Positions 1-4,126 of a stretch of DNA of 5,360 bases are shown in pieces. The notes under the pieces were generated by a model, which was not told where the DNA came from, did no database searches, and saw nothing but the letters and a program-made list of their open reading frames with translations. The DNA is taken from positions 1-5,360 of the forward strand of contig USCN01000103.1 in the NCBI GenBank assembly GCA_900553165.1. Reading direction: 5' to 3'. This DNA is from an uncultured Collinsella sp. (GTDB lineage: Bacteria > Actinomycetota > Coriobacteriia > Coriobacteriales > Coriobacteriaceae). The translations under genes and the position numbers were made by a program. Each line of letters begins with the position of its first letter. Within the stretch, counting starts at the first letter, position 1.

Positions 1-643
1 CCGAGGAGTAAGCGGCCTTGACCATGCCCGGGCCACCGGTGGCGAGGATGATGTCGACGTCGCGCATGACCATGTTGGTCAGCTCGATGGAGGGGACATC
101 GACCCAGCCGATGATGCCCTCGGGGGCGCCGGCCTTGACGGCGGCGTCGAGCACGAGCTTGGCAGCGGCGATGGTGCACTTGGCGGCAGCCGGGTGCGGG
201 GAGATGATGATGGCGTTGCGGGTCTTCAGGCAGATCAGCGTCTTGAAGATCGCGGTGGAGGTGGGGTTGGTCGTCGGGATGACGGCGCCCACGATGCCGA
301 TGGGCTCGGCGATCTTGGTGATGCCATAAGCCTCGTCGCGCTCCAGAACGCCACAGGTCTTGGTGTTCTTGTACGCGTTGTAGATGTACTCTGCGGCGTA
401 GTGGTTCTTGATGACCTTGTCCTCAAGAACGCCGCGGCCGGTCTCCTCGATGGCCATCTTCGCCAACGGGATACGAGCCTTGTTGGCGGCCATGGCGGCC
501 TCATAGAAGATCTTGTCGACCTGCTCCTGCGTGTACGTAGCAAAAAGCGCCTGGGCCTCTCGCATCTGAGCGAGCTTGGCCTCAAGCGCCTCTACGTTGT
601 CCACAATTGCGGGAGTAGTGTTTTCCGGTGACTTTTTCACCAT
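1..643 (-). CDS. adhE: Bifunctional acetaldehyde-CoA/alcohol dehydrogenase AdhE, N-terminal part (3' end outside window)
   Basis: Reading leftwards from ATG at 643, an uninterrupted frame gives 214 codons and continues past base 1. The protein closely resembles the AdhE N-terminus: TQEQVDKIF (38-46), ARIPLAKMA (56-64), EDKVIKNH (74-81), EYIYNAYK (85-92), AEPIGIVGAVIPTTNPTSTA (112-131), KTRNAIIISPHP (140-151) and the nucleotide-site motif ATGGPGMVKAAYSS (201-214). AdhE is a roughly 860-900-residue cytoplasmic fusion. Its N-terminal half reduces acetyl-CoA to acetaldehyde and its C-terminal half reduces acetaldehyde to ethanol, regenerating NAD+ in fermentation. The catalytic cysteine and the whole iron-dependent alcohol dehydrogenase half lie beyond the edge, so a stand-alone acetaldehyde dehydrogenase is not excluded, though the N-terminal resemblance favours AdhE. 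The start is supported by AAGGAGA (655-649) six bases upstream. The N-terminus is about 11 residues longer than E. coli AdhE. Confidence 0.93.
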   Translation of the reverse strand, partial: MVKKSPENTTPAIVDNVEALEAKLAQMREAQALFATYTQEQVDKIFYEAAMAANKARIPLAKMAIEETGRGVLEDKVIKNHYAAEYIYNAYKNTKTCGVLERDEAYGITKIAEPIGIVGAVIPTTNPTSTAIFKTLICLKTRNAIIISPHPAAAKCTIAAAKLVLDAAVKAGAPEGIIGWVDVPSIELTNMVMRDVDIILATGGPGMVKAAYSS

Positions 644-648
644 TTGTG

Positions 649-655
649 TCTCCTT
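649..655 (-). promoter_or_regulatory. Ribosome binding site of adhE
   Basis: On the minus strand AAGGAGA precedes the ATG at 643 with a 5-6 base gap. This fixes the adhE start, because no other in-frame start nearby has a comparable site. Confidence 0.8.
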
Positions 656-678
656 GCGATCGGAGATTTACCCTACGT

Positions 679-694
679 CTTGCATGATAGCAAG
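679..694 (-). promoter_or_regulatory. Candidate adhE extended -10 promoter inside a 16-bp palindrome
   Basis: The minus strand reads CTTGCTATCATGCAAG. TATCAT (689-684) matches TATAAT at five of six positions and is preceded by TG plus one base, the extended -10 form. No convincing -35 box lies at 16-18 bases. Transcription would start near 677, giving a leader of about 34 nt. The same 16 bases are a 5-bp inverted repeat (CTTGC/GCAAG) around a 6-base centre, so a repressor bound here would cover the -10 element. No Rex-like TTGTTAA/TTAACAA site is visible. The promoter call rests on sequence resemblance only. Confidence 0.45.
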
Positions 695-737
695 AAATTA
701 TTCGGCGAACGGTAAGATTCCCGTAAAAGGCATACTA

Positions 738-767
738 AAACGCTTCAACCAAATGAAACGATTCAAC
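738..767. promoter_or_regulatory. Tandem 12-bp repeats upstream of adhE, possible LacI-family-like operators
   Basis: AAACGCTTCAAC (738-749) and AAACGATTCAAC (756-767) differ at one of 12 bases and are spaced 18 bp apart. The second lies in a near-palindrome TGAAACGATTCA with a central CG, as in many LacI-family operators (AAACGTTT core). The first is a weaker version, TAAAACGCTTCA. They lie roughly 60-90 bp upstream of the predicted adhE start of transcription, where an activator or a looping repressor could act. The regulator is unknown. Confidence 0.35.
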
Positions 768-800
768 TAAATCTATCCGCCCAATGCACCGTCCCACTCC

Positions 801-853
801 CACTCATTGGGGACAGACTTACATGAGTGCTTTCACTCATTGGGGACAGACAT
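801..853 (+). repeat. Left 53-bp inverted repeat of the RAYT cassette (REP-like)
   Basis: Contains two exact 18-bp direct copies of CACTCATTGGGGACAGAC, at 801-818 and 834-851, with a 33-bp period. Between and overlapping them is a perfect hairpin ATGAGTG-CTTT-CACTCAT (823-840, 7-bp stem, 4-base loop). A second inverted pairing, CACTCAT (801-807) with ATGAGTG (823-829), competes with it. Its partner is 1801-1853; the only difference is T at 837 opposite C at 1817. Confidence 0.9.
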
Positions 854-900
854 CGATTTGCCATTTTGCCGTTCTGGGCCTGTTTTTGCCGCTCATTGGA

Positions 901-906
901 TATAAA
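901..906 (+). promoter_or_regulatory. Candidate -10 element of the RAYT gene
   Basis: TATAAA, in the context TTGGATATAAATAG, is the only good -10-like hexamer between the left repeat and the gene. No clear -35 lies at 16-18 bases, so the promoter is probably weak. It lies inside the cassette, so the gene would carry its own promoter. Confidence 0.35.
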
Positions 907-970
907 TAGATTACAGGCTCAGCATTTCGCGTTCCTTCTCTCCTTTTAGGTGTTGCCTGTTCAGTTTTGA

Positions 971-976
971 AAGGAG
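971..976 (+). promoter_or_regulatory. Ribosome binding site of the RAYT gene
   Basis: AAGGAG followed by six bases and ATG at 983. It is a strong site for a transposase gene and selects this start. Confidence 0.8.
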
Positions 977-982
977 AGATTT

Positions 983-1759
983 ATGCCTCGATGCGCCCGT
1001 GCCGTTTCGCTCACCGGCTATTACCACGTCTTTGACCGTGGCAACTCTAAACAGATTATTTTTGAAGATGACTCCGACCGTTATCGTTTCTTATCGGATA
1101 TCTCGGACAGGTTTGCGCGCCATGACGTGGCGGTGTTAGCTTGGTGCCTTATGGACAACCACTTCCATTTGATGATTGATGACCCATTTGACAACCTTTC
1201 AAAGGCAATGCAGTGCGCGCTGACGGCATATGCTAAGTATTTCAATGGGAAAACGGGGAGAAAGGGACATCTGTTTGACAATCGCTATTCGCGGGTCGCG
1301 GTTGAGTCGGACACGCAGGCGGTGCAGCTGCTCGACTATATTCATCTCAATCCCGTGAAAGGTGCGCTTGACTCGCTCGAGGCGTACCGCTGGTCAAGCT
1401 ATAAGGCGTATCAGCTGGGCTATGATCCCTTTGACATCTGTGATGCGGCCCCTATGCTCGATATTGTCGGAGGCTCCCGTTGCTATTGCGAGCATCTCGA
1501 GGAAGTTGCCGGGCGCATCTGGTCAATGGAGGTTCTTCCACGCCGGCGGATCCCCGATGAGGAGGCCCTTTCCGTTGCGCGCGAAGTTCTGCCGAGCATA
1601 GATCCTTCGCTGCTCAAGGCCCTGCCACGCCCCGAACGCGATGCCTGCCTGCTGAGGCTCAGGCGGGCACATCTCACGGTTAAGCAAATTGCTCGTATCA
1701 CCGGTATCGGCGCCACGAGCGTGACCAAGGCAACTGCAGGCTGGAAGGATGCAGCGTGA
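983..1759 (+). CDS. REP-associated tyrosine transposase (RAYT), HUH/Y1 family
   Basis: A 258-aa protein with the Y1 transposase layout: an N-terminal GYYHVFDRGNSKQIIF strand region (12-27), the HUH metal-binding motif as NHFHLM (H60 and H62), RKGHLFDNRYSR (93-104) and YIHLNPVKG (119-127). Y119 aligns with the catalytic tyrosine of E. coli RAYT (YafM), in its DYIYINPVK motif. The C-terminal part beyond about 190 is basic and ends in a helix-turn-helix-like stretch (231-250), probably for DNA recognition. All key residues are present and the frame is intact, so the enzyme may be active. It would nick and join single-stranded REP hairpin DNA. The start is supported by AAGGAG (971-976) six bases before the ATG. 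Base composition and codon use look less GC-rich than the pyr genes, suggesting acquisition. The gene runs convergent to rpmB. Confidence 0.92.
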   Translation: MPRCARAVSLTGYYHVFDRGNSKQIIFEDDSDRYRFLSDISDRFARHDVAVLAWCLMDNHFHLMIDDPFDNLSKAMQCALTAYAKYFNGKTGRKGHLFDNRYSRVAVESDTQAVQLLDYIHLNPVKGALDSLEAYRWSSYKAYQLGYDPFDICDAAPMLDIVGGSRCYCEHLEEVAGRIWSMEVLPRRRIPDEEALSVAREVLPSIDPSLLKALPRPERDACLLRLRRAHLTVKQIARITGIGATSVTKATAGWKDAA

Positions 1760-1800
1760 GGCAGGGGCCGGAGCCAGTCGGTGTGCCGCTTGCGTGCGAC

Positions 1801-1853
1801 ATGTCTGTCCCCAATGCGTGAAAGCACTCATGTAAGTCTGTCCCCAATGAGTG
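1801..1853 (-). repeat. Right 53-bp inverted repeat of the RAYT cassette (REP-like)
   Basis: Reverse complement of 801-853 with one mismatch (C at 1817). On the minus strand it carries CACTCATTGGGGACAGAC at 1853-1836 and a one-base variant, with CACGCATT, at 1820-1803. The mismatch falls in the hairpin stem, ATGCGTG-AAAG-CACTCAT (1814-1831), leaving six paired bases of seven. Confidence 0.9.
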
Positions 1854-1854
1854 C

Positions 1855-1884
1855 AAAAGGCCCTCCTTAGGGGAGGGCGCCTTT
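1855..1884 (-). terminator. Rho-independent terminator of rpmB, possibly bidirectional
   Basis: CCCTCC (1861-1866) pairs with GGAGGG (1872-1877) across a 5-base loop. The stem is extended by AAAGG (1856-1860) with CCTTT (1880-1884) after a 2-base bulge. Read on the minus strand the hairpin ends in TTTT (1858-1855), about 70-100 bases past the rpmB stop. On the plus strand only TTT follows, so it would be a weaker stop for the convergent RAYT gene. Confidence 0.75.
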
Positions 1885-1952
1885 GGTAAGTTCTATGTGA
1901 ACGCGAGGTCTTTGACCCGGAGAGTCCGAGGTACTTGTTGGTAAGACCTTAT

Positions 1953-2141
1953 TTAGGAGCGCGCAACCTTGCCAGACTTGAGGCAGGTGGAGCAAACGTT
2001 CATCTTGCGACGGTGACCATCGACGACGACGTAGACGCGCTGGATGTTGGGGCGGAACTTACGGTTGGTGACGCGGTGAGAGTGGCTGATGGAGCGACCG
2101 GCAACGGGGTGCTTACCGCAAACTTCGCAAACTTTGGACAT
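1953..2141 (-). CDS. rpmB: 50S ribosomal protein L28, zinc-ribbon (four-cysteine) form
   Basis: A 62-aa basic protein with the L28 pattern: CEVCGKHPVAGRSISHSH (5-22), NRKFRPNIQRV (26-36) and MNVCSTCLKSGKV (47-59). L28 is a small protein of the large ribosomal subunit. C5-x2-C8 and C50-x2-C53 form the zinc-binding pairs of the C+ type; many bacteria also or instead carry a cysteine-free form used in zinc shortage. The start is taken at ATG 2141 because AAGGAGGG (2155-2148) lies six bases upstream and the family begins with M-[SA]-K-x-C. A longer in-frame start at 2189 would add 16 unrelated residues and lacks support. The gene stands alone, with its own promoter and terminator. Confidence 0.96.
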   Translation of the reverse strand: MSKVCEVCGKHPVAGRSISHSHRVTNRKFRPNIQRVYVVVDGHRRKMNVCSTCLKSGKVARS

Positions 2142-2195
2142 AACTGACCCTCCTTGGGCGACAAACGAACATGTCGCGTTAACAAACAAGCCTGA

Positions 2196-2206
2196 ACTAT
2201 AGCACA
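2196..2206 (-). promoter_or_regulatory. Candidate extended -10 promoter of rpmB
   Basis: The minus strand reads TGTGCTATAGT, close to the extended -10 consensus TRTGnTATAAT: TATAGT (2201-2196) is preceded by TGTG plus one base. No good -35 is seen, which an extended -10 tolerates. Transcription would start near 2189, with a leader of about 48 nt ending in a strong Shine-Dalgarno site. Confidence 0.6.
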
Positions 2207-2432
2207 GAAGCAGCTCCCTGTGCGTAATCTACACAGAGATATTCCTCTTTTGGCGATAGTGCTCACGCCACGGCCCTGGACGTAGATCCGATTTGCGTGC
2301 AGCAGAGGGGATTATGCCAGCTCGTGCGTGCGTTTTCAAGCTCGTCCCACAAATATATATAGGTTTATGGAGCACCTGCGCCCGTTTACGGATTGCCCTG
2401 TATTTATGCTCGCAATTAAGCTCGAGGTTGGC
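2207..2432. other. Divergent intergenic region between the rpmB promoter and the pyr leader, no gene seen
   Basis: This stretch separates divergent rpmB and pyrR. It has no convincing coding sequence, tRNA or repeat. It includes an AT-rich run (2351-2361, ATATATATA) with TTTTCA (2333-2338) 17 bases upstream of TATATA (2356-2361), a possible alternative or second pyr promoter. Confidence 0.5.
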
Positions 2433-2438
2433 TACACT
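2433..2438 (+). promoter_or_regulatory. Candidate -10 of the pyr operon promoter
   Basis: TACACT, in GGTTGGCTACACTATCC, fits a TAnnnT -10 element. It shares the GCTAnnnT context with the adhE (GCTATCAT) and rpmB (GCTATAGT) candidates. It would start transcription near 2445, just before the first leader hairpin at 2448. The -35 is poor. TTGACC (2444-2449) looks like a -35 but its 17-base partner, TACCCA, does not look like a -10 and lies inside the hairpins. Confidence 0.4.
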
Positions 2439-2447
2439 ATCCCTTGA

Positions 2448-2553
2448 CCATTAAAGGGGTACGAGATACCCACATGGAATTACATAGCTGCCAAAGAGCA
2501 GCCCTTCCTGTGGGTGTCTGGTCCGCTTTAAGCGGTCGGGCATCTATTTTTTT
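2448..2553 (+). promoter_or_regulatory. PyrR-type transcription attenuator in the pyr leader RNA
   Basis: Three overlapping, mutually exclusive structures can be drawn. (A) Anti-antiterminator candidate: CCAT (2448-2451) with ATGG (2474-2477), an internal loop with purine-rich 5' side UAAAG (2452-2456), then GGGTA/TACCC (2457-2461/2467-2471) closing a CGAGA loop. (B) Antiterminator: AGATACCCACA (2464-2474) with TGTGGGTGTCT (2509-2519), 11 pairs including one G-U, then GGAA/TTCC, topped by GCTGC/GCAGC (2487-2491/2498-2502) with loop CAAAGA. (C) Terminator, annotated separately. B shares its 5' strand with A and its 3' strand with C. This is the logic known from Bacillus subtilis, where PyrR with UMP stabilises the anti-antiterminator. 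PyrR is encoded immediately downstream. Which hairpin PyrR binds is inferred. Confidence 0.8.
2510..2553 (+). terminator. Attenuator terminator of the pyr leader
   Basis: CCGCT (2523-2527) pairs with AGCGG (2531-2535) over a UUA loop. The stem extends through TGTCTGG (2515-2521) with TCGGGCA (2536-2542), including G-U pairs and one bulge, and is followed by seven T (2547-2553). It ends 39 bases before pyrR, so read-through is required for operon expression. Confidence 0.85.
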
Positions 2554-2571
2554 GACTGTGTCAGCAGTCAA
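2552..2571 (+). other. Perfect 7-bp hairpin between attenuator and pyrR start
   Basis: TTGACTG (2552-2558) and CAGTCAA (2565-2571) are exact inverted repeats around the 6-base loop TGTCAG. The hairpin takes two bases of the terminator T-run and ends 11 bases before the pyrR Shine-Dalgarno site. It could protect the 5' end of read-through mRNA or influence translation; its role is unknown. Confidence 0.6.
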
Positions 2572-2580
2572 GACATGTGA

Positions 2581-3177
<597 letters not shown>

Positions 3178-3181
3178 TACC

Positions 3182-4126
3182 GTGGCGTTCAACCATAAGC
3201 ACCTGATCGACATTACCGAGTACTCCGAAGAGGACATCAAGCTCATCCTCGAGACCGCCAAGGCGTTCTCCGAGGTCAATGAGCGTGCGATCAAGAAGGT
3301 CCCCACGCTCAAGGGCAAGACCATCGTCAACATGTTCAACGAGCCTTCGACGCGCACCCGCAGCTCCTTCGAGCTCGCCGAGAAGCGTCTTTCGGCCGAC
3401 AGCCTCAACTTTGGCGGCTCCTCGACCTCCACGGTCAAGGGCGAGAGCCTCGTCGACACCGTCGAGACCCTCAACGCCTACAAGATTGATTGCATCGTCG
3501 TTCGCGATAAGCACGCCGGTGCTCCCTACATCGTCACGCAGAACTCGCCCGCGAGCGTCATCTGCGCCGGCGACGGCAAGCACAACCATCCCACGCAGGC
3601 CCTGCTCGACCTGTACACCATCTGGGAGCACAAGGGCGACTTCCACGGTCTTAAGGTCGCCGTCGTCGGCGATATCGCGCACTCCCGCGTCTGCGGCTCG
3701 CTGATCCCCGCCCTTAAGATCATGGGCTGCGAGACCTACGCCGTCGCCCCCGGCACGCTGCTGCCGCCGGCGCCCGAGGTCCTGGGCTGCGACCACGTGA
3801 CGAGCGACCTCGATTCGGTACTCCCCGAGCTGGACGTCGTCTACATGCTGCGCGTGCAGCAGGAGCGCCTCGAGGGCGCTCCGTTCCCGACCATTCGTGA
3901 GTACCACAAGCTCTTCGGCCTGACCAAGGACCGCGAGAAGCTCATGAAGCCCGATGCGATCATCTGCCACCCGGGCCCCATCAACCGCGGCGTCGAGTTC
4001 GACTCCTATATGGCCGACCACCCGCAACGCTCCGTCATCCTGGAGCAGGTCTACGCCGGTATCTGCGTGCGTATGGCTATCCTGTATCTGCTGCTTGGAG
4101 GTGCCGATAATGGCCTTGCTTCTTAA
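3182..4126 (+). CDS. pyrB: Aspartate carbamoyltransferase catalytic subunit
   Basis: A 314-aa enzyme (E. coli PyrB is about 311) condensing carbamoyl phosphate with aspartate to N-carbamoylaspartate, the committed step of UMP synthesis. Carbamoyl-phosphate site: STRTRSSFE (56-64). The catalytic lysine lies in TSTVKGES (K86). HPTQ (136-139) and GDIAHSRV (163-170) are the further active-site motifs, followed by MLRVQQER in the aspartate domain and HPGPINRGVE near the C-terminus. The start is GTG (MAFNHKHLIDI); a GTG at 3170 would add four residues but lacks its own ribosome site. Spacing is 4 nt from the pyrR stop, and the gene's end overlaps pyrC by 17 nt, so translation is probably coupled. 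No pyrI regulatory subunit follows, as pyrC comes directly next. Confidence 0.97.
   Translation: MAFNHKHLIDITEYSEEDIKLILETAKAFSEVNERAIKKVPTLKGKTIVNMFNEPSTRTRSSFELAEKRLSADSLNFGGSSTSTVKGESLVDTVETLNAYKIDCIVVRDKHAGAPYIVTQNSPASVICAGDGKHNHPTQALLDLYTIWEHKGDFHGLKVAVVGDIAHSRVCGSLIPALKIMGCETYAVAPGTLLPPAPEVLGCDHVTSDLDSVLPELDVVYMLRVQQERLEGAPFPTIREYHKLFGLTKDREKLMKPDAIICHPGPINRGVEFDSYMADHPQRSVILEQVYAGICVRMAILYLLLGGADNGLAS
4097..4103 (+). promoter_or_regulatory. Ribosome binding site of pyrC within pyrB
   Basis: GGAGGTG, six bases before ATG 4110, encoded in the final codons of pyrB. It selects the overlapping start. Confidence 0.8.

Larger units (their letters stand above)
801..1853 (+). mobile_element. 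RAYT cassette: HUH transposase gene bounded by 53-bp inverted repeats
   Basis: The two ends, 801-853 and 1801-1853, are reverse complements at 52 of 53 positions and enclose a single transposase gene. The match stops abruptly at both outer and inner edges. No target-site duplication is visible (GTCCCACTCC on the left, CAAAAGGCCC on the right), which fits the single-strand chemistry of the Y1/HUH family. Classical IS200/IS605 elements lack long terminal inverted repeats, whereas RAYT genes are typically flanked by REP palindromes in inverted orientation. The arrangement therefore looks like a RAYT with its REP pairs. Whether the cassette itself moves, or only the repeats are mobilised, cannot be told from one copy. 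Confidence 0.65.

Noticed and set aside
18..631. Long plus-strand frames opposite adhE
   Set aside because: They are shadows of the minus-strand adhE frame. Their translations are low-complexity Met/Ala/Val/Gly-rich and match no family.
801..853. CRISPR-like array from the two 18-bp direct repeats
   Set aside because: There are only two copies per end with a 15-bp gap, mirrored at the other end of a transposase gene. This is transposon-end structure, not a CRISPR.
892..899. CTCATTGG as a possible third copy of the repeat inside the cassette
   Set aside because: Only 8 bases match the 18-bp motif and the GGGGACAGAC part is absent. It is likely chance or an old remnant.
1483..1831. Minus-strand frames opposite the end of the RAYT gene
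   Set aside because: They are antisense to a gene with intact HUH and tyrosine motifs, extend into the repeat, and show no recognisable domain.
1907..1948. GGTCTT/AAGACC pairing with an inner CGGA-GAG-TCCG hairpin between rpmB and its terminator, considered as a small RNA or tRNA-like structure
   Set aside because: The stems are short and the loop is long, with no promoter or tRNA features. It is best treated as rpmB 3' untranslated sequence.
2314..2454. A 46-codon plus-strand frame (MPARACVFK...) before the pyr leader, possibly a leader peptide
   Set aside because: The only ribosome-site candidate, GAGGGG, is three bases from the ATG. The composition looks random, and the frame crosses the preferred pyr promoter.
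2444..2472. TTGACC...TACCCA as the pyr promoter
   Set aside because: The -35 is good, but the -10 matches only two of six bases, and transcription would start inside the attenuator hairpins and destroy them.
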